A stretch of DNA of 64,000 nt from Sphagnum compactum (Eukaryota > Bryophyta > Sphagnopsida > Sphagnales), in NCBI GenBank assembly GCA_965153455.1, contig OZ234494.1, positions 17,732,001 to 17,796,000 of the forward strand. The letters are read 5' to 3'. Below, piece after piece: positions 35,311-47,479 of the stretch; within the stretch, counting starts at the first letter, position 1; the number at the start of each line of letters is the position of its first letter. The position numbers and the translations under genes are program-made. Below the pieces are notes generated by a model. The model had not been told where the DNA came from. It did no database searches and was given only the letters and a program-made list of their open reading frames with translations.

Positions 35311-38300
35311 TGTAGTGATTATAACATGAATCACAACAAATGTAACCAATGTTTGTTTTATTTTATTTTTAATGTGAAAAATATATTAACATTGCAAATA
35401 TGTAATTTGTTTAAAATACAATGTTTATTATATAGCATGGGAACATGTGGAACAGTTTGGAATGAATTTAATGAGTACATAATATTCAAGAACATTTGTA
35501 AAACATTATAACCAATGTTTTTCTTGTTTTTCAAATTTTAAATGACTTGCAATGCCTCCAAAATGACATTTATTCATGAACAATAATTATAAACATATTT
35601 ACATAATGGTATATAATGTTTATTTTTCATGAATATTTTTCATCATTGAAAATATCATGAAAATTTCAAAAAGTGCAACATGGTGACACACTCCCAAGGT
35701 GCATCATGGGGAGTTAGGGGTCATGTTCAAATTTTCAATCACAGAATTTGAATAAGGTCACATCCTCTATCTTCTTGTGATCAAAATGAAAAGGAGTGAA
35801 AATTTGAGATGATGTCGAGGACACAACAATGATATAGGTTGACAAAGATTAAGGGACTTGACAATGAACAATAATTAGACTAATTTATTATTTGAAGACA
35901 TGATGCAAGTTAGGCATCAAATGGACTAATACTACAAAAGTCCCTTGTGTTGGCAAAATTGAGGTGCAGTGTGCCCTCCATACCTCTTCTTATAACATAA
36001 TTAGAACTTTTTAGAAGATTGTTAACCTTGTAAAAAATTATGCCATTTAAACATTTTATAAATTTTTTATTAGTTAATATTTTAAAAATTTGTCAACCAT
36101 GTTTTCTAGAAGCTTCTACCAATTATTCTTTTTCTTCAAATTTACTATATTTTCTATAAAAATTTAAACATATTGAAACATATATTTTTTGGAAATTTTA
36201 GAAAATTTCCAAACATATTTTTCATGAATATTTTGGAAACTTTGAAAAATTTTGAAGTTTATTTCTCAAAAATATTGTGAGTTTTTTTAAAAACTTTCTA
36301 AATATAATTTATTGTCCATAGAAAATGATTACAATGAGTTTTAACACAATTCATGGAGAACTTTCTAAAAACTAAATTGCACAAACTATACTTTAAAATG
36401 AGATGAAATGTAAACAAAACCAAATTTGGGTCATGGATTCATCACATGTTCATCACATATTTCACCATGGTTTGGATCACACTTTGGGAAGATATTTTTT
36501 CTACAATCTTTTGTAGCTCCCTATGGAACCTACATTGCATGGTACATTCCTAAAAGTTTCAAAAGCAAAAATATCACAAATTTTTATTCTAAAAAATTCG
36601 CAAACTCATATTTCTAAAAAATGTATTTGATTAAGATGATATAATGGTTCTATATTATATATGTTGAAAAAATTCAAATTTGAATCTATCCTTGATCTTT
36701 ACATCATTTGATTTCAAAATTTGCATTTTATTTTAAATGAACAAAATGCAAGTTTTCCATTTCCATTCATGTTGTTCAAATGATAACAATTTTTAACCAT
36801 TAACATTGTTTTCCAATGTGAATTCACCACCCTATAGATCGCATTAAAACCTTTTCAAAAGCATAATGATTATGGGAAATTTGGTTAATGGGAACCATTC
36901 CAAGATGTAATCACTATTTAATTTCCATTGTGATAAGTGGTTATTCAAGTTGAGGTTGAAATTTTGGATCAATTTGTATAACAATATTCATAATGTATAA
37001 TGAAAATAGTTGACAACATTTGAAATGAATATGGAGTATCCAAAACATTTTTTCACACAATGTAACCAATGTTTTTCATTGCTTTAAACACTTTCAAAAA
37101 AAATTCAAGTGATTTGAAAATGACATTTTCATAGGAAATGTTTTATGTACACCTTTATATTGTAGCATAATGCAACATCTCTTTGGGTCATAAGAATTTT
37201 TAAAAATTTAAAAATTGATGTGTAAATCATAATTTAGACATATTCTAAAAATGATTTTGTTTTAAAGGACTTATAAGTCTTTAAGGCAACTGACTCCCAT
37301 TGGCCAAATCAGACCTTATGTCATTATAAGATGTTTTGATTACCCAAGTGGCAATTTGATTGCTTAAAATTATCAATGAGTCCAAATTCTCAAAGTGGAA
37401 ATTCACCCAATAGTTTTTTAATGCTTCTTCTTTACTTCCATACACATCCAACCACACATTTCTGACCTTGTATGGAAGTGTGTTGCACATTTTCAAGTTC
37501 ATGTAATGTTTCATATTCACTTTTTACTTGACTCAAAAGGAGATGTTTAACTTGTTTTCATATTAATAATGACATTTCTCTTATTGATCATGCACCCATG
37601 TTAAGGTCATGATCAAGGTTTTTTTTTCAAATTCCTTGAGTAGGTCCACTAGTGAGGACCCCTAACATTAATTAACATTAAATGATGATTATCCTAGGTG
37701 AACTATAAGCTTTTTCAAAATCACACTTTGTGTTAATGATCTACATGAATGTTATATATATATGTCATGATTTTTGATAGTTTTCCTTCAAAATATGGGG
37801 AATTTTGCAAAAATATTCCCCAAAAACTCTTTGTAACATTCACATGTGATTTTTTTTGTCACCACAAAGGCTCTCAAAAATTCACCAAAAAAAACCATCA
37901 GTTGTGATACTCATTAGAAAACATAAATGACATTTTAAAAAGCCTCCAAACGACTTCATTTGACCTTTACAATGTATCTTTTTACATTTAATGGTCATAG
38001 TGATCTTAATTCATGTCATGCAATTAAAATATTTTTCCATGTAAGCAACATTGAATGGTTGAAATTGTCATTTAAATATTAAATTAGTAAGGAAATTCAC
38101 ATGTACTTGCTAATGGTATAATCAATTATGTATCAACATTGATCATTTTTGGAAGGAAATGATTCTTTAGTCAATATAAACTGAATATTTATTAATATTC
38201 AATTTAATGTTCCATAAACACATTTTTTCTTTTCATTTTAAGGATAGTGTTTACTTTAGTGATGCATTCCTTGTGGCTTGCCATAAGGTATTGAAGGAAG

Positions 38301-41300
38301 TATCTTTCATATAGTATACACACAATGCAATATAAAAAAACTTTCAAATTTTGCACACAGTCTTTAACTCCTTGTGTTCAAACAAGAAAATTGGTGTTCC
38401 AATTAAAAGATAATATTTTCCTTTTCAAATCATACTCTAAATGTGTGGGATAATTACATACACTCAAAAACATTTGTTATATTTTGGTCCTTATTTTAAA
38501 CTATTTAATAACACAAATGATTTTTTTTTGGAAACAAAATAATTATACTATAATATTTTGAAAAGCTTTCCAATTATGTAAAGATCACTCAATTTGGACA
38601 ATGTTTGGTTGCCCAAACCTTACTCCAAGACTTTAAAAATCTGTGAGAAATCCCAAAATGTGAATTTACTTGGGAGTGTTAGGGGTTCCTCCCTTACACT
38701 TTCACACACTTCCAACTCACATTGGGAATATTTTAGAATCATTCAATGCCTTGACATCATTCCCTATTTATTTCCAATGTTTTTCCTTAAGTTTGGTTGT
38801 TAGCCCCAAACTAGGTTTACAACATTGAGTGTGAGTTTGTTTTGTTGTTGAAATCAAATCATGTTTATTAGAATTTACAATGGTTTCATGTGACCATTGT
38901 AAATTGTAAAAAACATGATTTGGTTTGGTTTGGCCACATGTTTCCCCCCTTACAAAATTTTCTTTCACTTCCTCTATTTTGTTGTTCATTTTTTCACGTC
39001 TTGTGTATTTTTCCTTGTCTTTTTTAAAACTTCTTCCATGGTTATCAAGCTGCCACATCACAAACTTACAATATCGTGAAATTTCAATAGCAACCATGCA
39101 AAAATTGTAAAACAATATGTTCGTGCAAAATCTGTAGGCTTCAAAGTGTAAAAATGGCGCAAATTTTTTTTAAAAAAATATTTAAATGACATGTCATTTC
39201 TACTTGTGATGTCTTGATGTGAAATATGTATGATTTACATTTTAACTAAATCCGTGCAATTATCGTGATGTGATTTAAAATAAAACTATGCAATTTTTGT
39301 GTATTAAACATGAACATTCATCTATGTCATTGAAAACAATGTTTCATCTATTTGAATATTTAAGATATTGAATATGTACAAATATCATTCATATTAACCA
39401 TAATATGAAATTTGTGTGATTTTTGTACAAACCTATGAAAACCGGATTTCACTTGAAATTTGTACAAACCTATGAAGCTTGGTAAGTTTGTGATGTACCC
39501 CTATTTTTTCTCTCTAAACAACAAGTGGCCTCCCAATTTTTCATTACCATTTCATAATTTCTGTAAATTTTTCCTATTGTTTTCAACTTACAAAAGCACA
39601 AAAAAAAACCAAAAAAAAAAACAAATAAACAAAATAAAACAAAAAATAAATAAAACAAAAAACAAACAAACAAACAAACAAAAGGACTCCACTTCTAAAA
39701 CTAATTACCAAAAAGGTCAAGGTTTAACAACTTCAAAGACTTGTTATTCAACATTGGCCCGTATAAACCCAAATTTTCATACAACAAGACTCGTTATCCA
39801 ACATCGCCCCTATAAACCCAAAATGGCTAAAATAATATTGTCCAAAGGTAAAAAAGAAAACCCCCAAAGTTAGAGTCCAAAATTATAGTGTTAACCCTCA
39901 TCACAAGATATGGCTACCTTGGAGCCCTTCTCATACTAGTGGGTACATATCCACCATGTGATACCCATACACAACAAATTTGATCTAAGGCCACATTTCC
40001 AAATAATTGAAGGTTAAGGCAACAAATGTAGACTTGTGGGTTGAAGGGAAATTTATCCACCTAGAACATAATCATTGAAATAATGTTTTGTTTTACAAAA
40101 TTTACATAATTTTCTTGAGTATGTGTCTAGGAGAAAACGACCTTTTGGGGTACACAAAATTGTTATCTTCATCTTTAGAGGAATACAAGTTAGAAATGAT
40201 TATGTACATGAACCATTGTTAACTTGAAATTGATATTCATAACCTTAGCAAAACATGTTTTAGTTAAAAAAAAAATGTCCCAAACGAAAACTCCTTTATC
40301 TTTATAAAATACAAAAATACCTTTGCTTTCAATGAGTTGTTGGGAGCTCAGGTTTTTTTCCTTTTTGAGCCTACCAAGTCTCAATATCATATTCATTTGA
40401 AAGGGAAACAAATATTAAAGTTTCTTTATGGAATAATGGAATGACACTTACTTAAATATGTTCATACCGCTAGAAAAGCAAAAGGATCCACAAGTCAAGT
40501 TTTTGTTACAATTGCTTGAAATGTGCCATGATAATGTTTTGTAACATTTTACTCAAATGTCAAATAATGAGAGCTAGACAACATAGCTTGAAATTGGCAT
40601 ATATAATATCTAAATTTCGTGATCGAATGCATGTTCTTCAAAGTGGATATATATGATGTATTTGAATAGTTGAATTGTTGAACACCATAACTTTTAAGAA
40701 ATCCAAGTTGATTAGATTGAAGGTTTGAAAAAAATGCACATAACGTATTTGGATGAAGGAAAATAAAATTTCTTTAAAGCATTTAACAATGTTAAACTCA
40801 TTAACAAACTTAATAAGCTTATCCAAATACACGTTGAATATAAATTACAAAGTTAACCAACAATATTTTGCTAAATCATCATACCAAAAGAGGCCATGCA
40901 AAATGACAAATAAAATAAATTCAATGGGTGTTGTATTTGGTGGTTTAAAAAAAATCCTTTTGCATGCATCAATTTTTGTATATATTTGAATAATACTTTT
41001 TAAAGTCTCAACATTTGATTGTGTGTGGCCCATTCAAGTTTACCTTTTGATGTCAATTATAGTTCACAAGTATTAGATGTTTAATGCAACCATTGTGTTG
41101 CAATCCTAGTCTTAAGATCACAACCAAGGCTAAGGCACGACAAAGGAAACATGTCAGAAAAAAAATGATTTAAAAAATAAATTCAAACACACTTTCAAAA
41201 GTGTGGGAGAATGCAAGGGAGCAAGTCCCAATTGTCCCAAAGGAGCAAGCCCCAAATCTCAACTACTTTGGGGGTTGAGAATCCTATGATGTTTCAAATA

Positions 41301-43763
41301 CTTGGATCAAGGTTAATCCCAATTGGGCCATCTTTATGTGATTGAAACTTTCTTGAATTAATAAAATACTAAAGTGGGGTTGCATTATCAAACAAAGATT
41401 TGAAACACAAGTTATGGCCATTTGAAAGATTAGGAATCAAATTACTAAAATGACTCACAATCATTTAATCTTCCAATAGAGGGGTCAAATCAATTCCAAT
41501 TGACAAATTAAATAGATTTTTGATTTTTTTTCTCAAAGTAATACAATTTCTTTTGATAAATTTTAAATTAAAGGCATAACGATAAGTTATGAACCCCCAA
41601 AGTAACAAGATTCATAACTTGGCAATGTCAAAACTCCCATTTGGGAATTTCAAGAAATAATGTCATTTCAATGCAACTTTTGTGGATAACTATAGGATAT
41701 ATTATAGGGAGGAAGGTGGCGATTCCTCCCAAGTTCAAGTTATGGTGAATTTTGTGGATTTGTGTTAACCTTTAGCTCATCCAAGCACCATTTTGGCTCC
41801 AAACTACAATAATCACTTGGATTGGAACAAATTGTTTTGATGAAGGTTCCAAAATAACAAAATTATTAATGAACTACTTGGTTTGTGTTATTTGACATGA
41901 CCAAAAATTCAAGTTAAAAGCTTAATTTACTCTCATCCCATAGTTTTCATGTCCTATTCCTTATTGGGAGATAGGGAACATGCCTTGGATATGCAATCTA
42001 TTGCAAAATTAAATTGACATAATTCATTCCTAATATCATTTGACAAGCTTAAGGAGTTTTGTTTCAATATCTAAAACATATTATGTGGGGATAAGCAAAC
42101 AAAAATATATTACATTAATAATTTTGTTATTTTAAATAGGAACAATTGCTTTAATGAAGGTTCCAAAATAACTTGTGTAGCTACTAAATTGACCAATGAT
42201 TGTTTTGGGAAGGTTGGGGAAAAAATGGTTAATTTGCAAAGAATGTTCATTGCCTACGGTAGGTTTGGAGTTTCTCAACATATATATACATAGATTTTAA
42301 AGATTTTTCTAACGATGGTATGCATCGTGTTGACAAAAGCTTTTCTTTCAAACAACTATCAAACCTTTTACCAATAAGGCATTTTAATCCAAAAAAGATT
42401 AAATAATATAATGGTGATCGCAAAACTTTTTAATAATACCATTTGTCCTTCAAACAAATTCTAATAATGTGTTTTGTTGCCTTCAATGCTAATGATTACA
42501 TTATGAAAATAATTCAACCCAAAGTTAAAATACTTTGTCTACAAATTTTGCTATTCAAATAACACATATGAAAAGCCCATTAAAAAACATCATTCAATTG
42601 CACATATAAAAGAAGATGGACCAACACCACTAATTTTCATAGAAATGAATTTGTTATTTGTTGATATTAACCTTGTTGTCCAACATAATATGGTTCTTCT
42701 TTACAACATCACACTTTCAAAGATATAAACGTTATTCAAAAATTTCTATTGAGATTTTAATGTCAATCCATATAATCATAGCAATGGCCCAAAGATTAAA
42801 ATTGATCAATGTTTTTTAATAAGTGTAAAAATTGACAATCACCCATTTATTTTTGTATTAAAGATGGATGAAATAAAGATTGTCAATGAGTGTCAATGAG
42901 TAAAACTTGAAAATCTTAGCATCATGTTTATGTCAAGGTGTATATATCAACAATTGGATGTATAAGACGTTGAGATATTTTCCCTATCCAATTTAAATGA
43001 GATATTTAAATGTGTGCATATTTGTACTACGCATTTTCATGTGACTCTTGTGTAAAAAAAATCGCATCTTCAATTCATCCATGTGTGGAACATGAAGTAT
43101 TTACAATTATAAAATATCACCACTTGAAGTATGGAAGATGCTTTGGACCATTTTCACACCCAATGACAAAATATGATTACCGTAGTACCTTGGCCATTTC
43201 AAGGGGTGTCTGTCATACAAGAAATTAATTTTGAAAAATTCGTTTCAAAAAAAGAAATATTCCTAAATATTCACTATTATCCTTCACAATATTTTTTGAT
43301 TTGGAAAAAACAAAAATTGAAAATTTCAACATTTCTGAAAATAATATAATTAGTGTCGAATTGGCCGAGGTACTAGGGTATTATGAAAGACACCAATTGT
43401 TCTAATCAATCTAGCAATATCAAGCTATTTTTGAGTGGGTCAAGTGCTTTGAAGTTATATTCATAATTTTCATGGTCTAGTTTAAATGTTGTGTGCTTTA
43501 AATCCAACCCCCATTCACTAAATCAAGGTCCTAACCATAGGTCAAGGGGTGATATTTCATGAATTAAATTTGAAGCCTTCAATATTGCCACCTAGCCCTT
43601 CTAATGAAAGGCTAAACATGGTGGGACTCTTGAAATGTGAAGGGCAACTTATTTTCAAGTCTTCTAATGTGAAGACTAGGGCATTTAATTTTTTATAAAA
43701 AAATTCACATAATTTGATATGAATATCAAGAGATGGTCTTTGAGACTAGGTACACTTGATGAG
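35311..43763. other. AT-rich spacer, no genes recognised
   Basis: Over 8 kb there is no frame with recognisable features; the longest frames (37281-37520 minus, 38768-39115 minus) carry no motif. 39599-39683 is an (A)nC low-complexity stretch ending in (CAAA)n. About 39745-39822 has two tandem copies of a roughly 50-bp unit (GACTTGTTATTCAACAT and TATAAACCCAAA words). AATGAAGGTTCCAAAATAAC recurs near 41840 and 42155. Confidence 0.6.
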
Positions 43764-43766
43764 TTA

Positions 43767-44152
43767 GGCCCACTTTAAAGTAGGATTAGGGCTGAAAAAA
43801 ACTTGGGGTCCAATTTTGAGCATTTTTGGCTTGTTGTTTGGCCTCAAGTTACTAATAAATGCTATAACATTGACGTTAAGATATTAATAAATGTTGGAAC
43901 ATTAGGGTTTAGGGTTGCAAATTGGCTTCCCAAATTTGATGGTATCCTTTTCTTTTTAGCCTTGGAGCCAATAGAAGGCCATAAAGTTCAACATTTATTA
44001 ATAACTTGGGGGCAAATTGAAAAGATTTCAACCTATTTCAGCCTTTTGACTCCTAGTGTAAAGCCGTTGGGGGGATGATTTCAACTTTTGCACCAATAGG
44101 AACGCTTGATTTGAGTTGAACATTGGCCTTGACTCCTAGTGTAAAGTGGGCC
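43767..44152. mobile_element. Tourist-like MITE with TTA target-site duplication
   Basis: The 386-bp element begins GGCCCACTTT and ends AAAGTGGGCC, flanked on both sides by TTA (43764-43766 and 44153-44155). TTA is the typical PIF/Harbinger duplication. Subterminal sequences are also inverted (AAGTTACTAATAAATG on the left against CATTTATTAATAACTT on the right). A second internal copy of GACTCCTAGTGTAAAG lies near 44047. The element encodes nothing convincing. It contains a short TTAGGGTTTAGGG word that is not a telomere array. Confidence 0.78.
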
Positions 44153-45030
44153 TTAATGTGTATTATGATTGGTGGGGTGTGTGGGTGTTTTTTAAATTTT
44201 TTATAAAATTTAAAATTTAAAAATAAATTTTATTTATTTTTTTAGGGGGAAGAGAGCCTTTGATATTAGTTTTAATATTTAAAATTTTGTGGAGGTTCTT
44301 TGGGTGACGGTTTGAATATCGTTTTTTCAATATCTAAACTCATCAACTTCAATTGTAGCACATTTTTCCAAATTGAAGAAGCTCCAAGCTTGATTGAAAA
44401 ATTGGGCCCAAATTCATGTACACACTTTGATCGCAATCCCTAATGTTAGATATTGCATGGCTACAAATTTTTTAACAAATTAAAATTGGGGTATATGTAG
44501 ATATGGAGTTCAAAAATTAATTAATATTTAATATTTAAATGCAAAGTTCATTCTACTTATCAAGTTATACTAAAAATAAAAATAAAATCTTGCTTATCTA
44601 AAGAACTAACCATGTGTGCAAGAATTGTATTTCCATGATTTTGGTTTTAGTTTTGGCTATGGCAAAAGACTAGTTTCACGATTCAATTCTTGTGCTAGTT
44701 TCTTCAACAAAAGAGTGTCAACTCCGTTTTGGGTCACAAGAACATGAATCCCTTGATCTACTAACATTATAAACCGGGTACTTTACACCATTGGGTTTGC
44801 ACTAAACGTTCTTCAACTAAGGCCAAATATTGCATTGTATGAAAAGATTTAAAAGACATTAAGGTCTCGAAGATATGTAATTGTTAAGTAAACATTTTTA
44901 TGCTTGAAAAATTATGTAGTTCTTGTGGGAAGATATGTATCTTTTTTCATATATGTATTCATTTATTTATTTAATAAAAAAGGATTATAAAAAATATCAA
45001 AATTTGATGAGCCTTTAACCCTTAACAACC

Positions 45031-45140
45031 TAAAGATGGATTCACACTTACGTGATAAGTCATCCGAAACTCAATGTTAAGAACTTGTAACATTGAGTTA
45101 TTATGGGTGACTTACCGTCGTCAAGTGTGAATCCACCTTA
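45031..45140. mobile_element. 110-bp near-perfect foldback (MITE-like)
   Basis: The left arm 45031-45079 and right arm 45088-45140 are inverted copies. Shared words are GGATTCACACTT, TAAGTCA and ACTCAATGTTA at the centre, with an 8-nt loop. The tips (TAAAGATGG and CCACCTTA) suggest a TA- or TTA-type target site, but the duplication is not clean. Almost the whole element is stem, so its transcript would be hairpin RNA. Confidence 0.7.
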
Positions 45141-45573
45141 AGCCCTTTTCAATGTTTTTTTGCAAAAGAGGGTTTTGTGTAGGCCTGAAGATTTTTATTT
45201 TTTTTCCAAGGCCAATGGGATTGCTAGATTCGGTGGTCTCAATTTGCTTTTCTTAGTTATCTTGAGTGCACTACCTAATAGTCAATGTGGAATTGCTATT
45301 TACAATAGCTTTTTGGGACTTTAAATAACTATTAAATTTACGATTATTTAAAATGATTGTGGGTCCAAGGTTATTTTAAAGGCATTTAATTTAAAATAAG
45401 GTTATTTTAAAGGTATTTAATTTAAAATAAGGTTATTTCAAATGAATGACTTCTTGGGCTTAAGGTTACGATGTGACCAAAATATAATTTCTAGGCTGCC
45501 AAAAAAGAAAAAAAGAAAAAAAAAAATTCTACTTTGCTCACTTGGGTGTAAAGGAGCACAAGTATCCTAAATA

Positions 45574-45585
45574 GGGGGGGGGGGG
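45574..45585 (+). repeat. Poly-G run (12 G)
   Basis: An uninterrupted G homopolymer on the plus strand. Confidence 0.9.
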
Positions 45586-45875
45586 TAATTCTACCTAATA
45601 ATCTACTGCTAATTCTATAATCACATAATCACCCCCACTAGTAACTAGCCAAATAATTCAAAATTCTACCATAGAGAAAAGCACAGGAATGGGTTAGGTA
45701 CCCACAATTACGTCAAAAAGGGATTATTACGGAACGCGGAATTTGGCTGGTTGTGCGGGTTCTGAGAAGCTGCTGCTGCTGCTGTTTCTGCTGGTATACG
45801 CACACGGTTGGCTATGGGGTTTGAACTTTGAACGTGTTGACGAGTCGGTGAGAGTCTTTAGTGCTCAGCTGCCCC

Positions 45876-45894
45876 TTGCCCGGACACTTGCCCG

Positions 45895-45931
<37 letters not shown>

Positions 45932-46085
45932 GTCCGCACTCTGGTGTGTCTGTCTCTCACTTGCCCGGAATATCTCTCTCTTTGCCCGGGGATTTTCTCT
46001 CTCTTGCCCGAGTTCTTTCTCTCTCTTGCCCGAGGGTTTTCTCTCTCTTGCCCGGATTCTCTTTCTTCTCTCTCGCTTGCCTAGT
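45876..46085. repeat. Array of TTGCCCGG/CTTGCCCGA words separated by CT tracts
   Basis: About eight copies of TTGCCCGG or TTGCCCGA recur every 15-40 bases, linked by CTCTCTCT runs, including one long (CT)n at about 45898-45927. The spurious plus-strand frames here encode Ser/Leu/Cys-Pro repeats only. It lies in the probable promoter or leader of the kinase gene. Confidence 0.8.
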
Positions 46086-46185
46086 CCTAGTTTTTCAACG
46101 CTTTGTTTTGTTTTGTTTTTTTCTCCGTTGTTTCTTTGGCGACCATGGAGCCCGTGTTCTGCGACGGAGTGGGGGAGTGGCGTCA

Positions 46186-46216
<31 letters not shown>
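46186..46216. repeat. (CCAG)n microsatellite
   Basis: Nearly eight perfect CCAG units in the kinase gene's upstream region; likely length-variable. Confidence 0.95.
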
Positions 46217-47479
46217 ACAAGACAGAGGTCCTGCCATTTTTGCTCCTGCTGTTTTTTTCTTCTGAAAGAATGAACGTCGCAGTAGATCCATGAACGGAAT
46301 AAGAAGAAGAAGAATCTTTTGTTTGAAAGTCTCCGTGTTTGTTTTTGCTTAGTAGAAGCAGAGGTGGAAAAGATGACGACGATGATGACGATGATGTTGA
46401 GGATGATGATGCAGATCTTGAGGATCTAAGGCCATAGAAGAACACGAACAAGAACAAGAACAACAAGAACTGGAGGAACCGGAACACCAAAAAACAAACA
46501 ACTAGAACAAGAAGATTTCGTGGCTTGCGAATCTGAAATCTGTTTTGTGATGAGTTCAACTTCATGGCTATGAAGCGGCTGAGAAGAGAATCAAGATGTC
46601 GAGTTTAAGAGGTACACCAAATTGTTTCCTGGGCAAGAATTTCTGGGCTTTTGAAATCCATCAAAACATTTGATTTGACGATTTGTTTGTTTGTTTGTTT
46701 TTGCATCTTGTACAACACAATAATAGGTCAACTCTTTGTCAATTATTCAGCCGTTAAATTTTTTCGGGAAGTTGTTATGAACTAAATCCAGTAATTTATT
46801 TTAGGTCGAGTTCAACAAGATTTTTACAGAAGTTTTTGGTCATTTAATTCTGCTCCAGTTAGAGAGTACTGTGTGAACTGAGGCTCAGGGATTGTGCTTC
46901 TTCTTACATCAGGGATTTAGGGTTACTTGTTTTCTCCCAAACTGGGATCAAAATTCTGGTTTCCACAAAGTGTCACAGAATTCAAGCCTGATCAGATTTT
47001 GGTTACAAGTAGCTAGCTTCATGTACATTCATTATTATTTCCAGGTTTGTGTGAAAATTGAGGTTTTGTGTTCACCACAATTAGGGTTTTGTGCAGCAGC
47101 AGACTCGTGACATCTGTCATTAGCCATAACTCATAAATCAGTGAACTAATCTTCAATTAGACTGTTGACCCACAAGCTTCAACTGTGCACTTGACGAACT
47201 GACCTAAGTTATGCTGTGTGTATGAGGTCAGCTCAAACTGTCCTCAAACATAGTAGAAAATAACCTTGAAATTGTGGTCAGTATGTCACACAGAGAGAGG
47301 TTTGGCTCAACAAGGAAGTTAGGGTTTTCAGGTACAGCAATCTGCTGTTGGGTAAAATATGTACTTGGTAGTAGCAGTAGCTTGAATAAGCCTGTGTTGT
47401 GTGGTGCGTTAGATTAGCCTCCTGAACTGAATCTAATACTTTGTAATCTTGTGTTGGTGATGGTTAAGTGTAAAAGCAA

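Larger units (their letters stand above)
44156..45740. other. AT-rich spacer before the receptor-kinase gene
   Basis: No gene is seen. The stretch contains a small foldback (45031-45140), a tandem AAGGTTATTTTAAAGG pair near 45367-45435 and a G12 run at 45574-45585. Confidence 0.55.
45741..47479 (+). promoter_or_regulatory. Upstream and 5'-UTR region of the CRLK1-like gene
   Basis: GC rises abruptly at about 45.74 kb, 1.7 kb before the start codon, marking the probable promoter and leader. It contains the TTGCCCGG/CT array (45876-46085), a (CCAG)n run (46186-46216) and GAA- and GAT-rich stretches (46300-46435). The leader is probably interrupted by one or more introns, but their borders were not resolved. 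Several upstream ATGs precede 47480. Confidence 0.45.

Noticed and set aside
45743-46293. Several Ser/Leu/Cys-Pro-rich frames on both strands
   Set aside because: Caused by CT and CCAG repeats in the kinase gene's leader.
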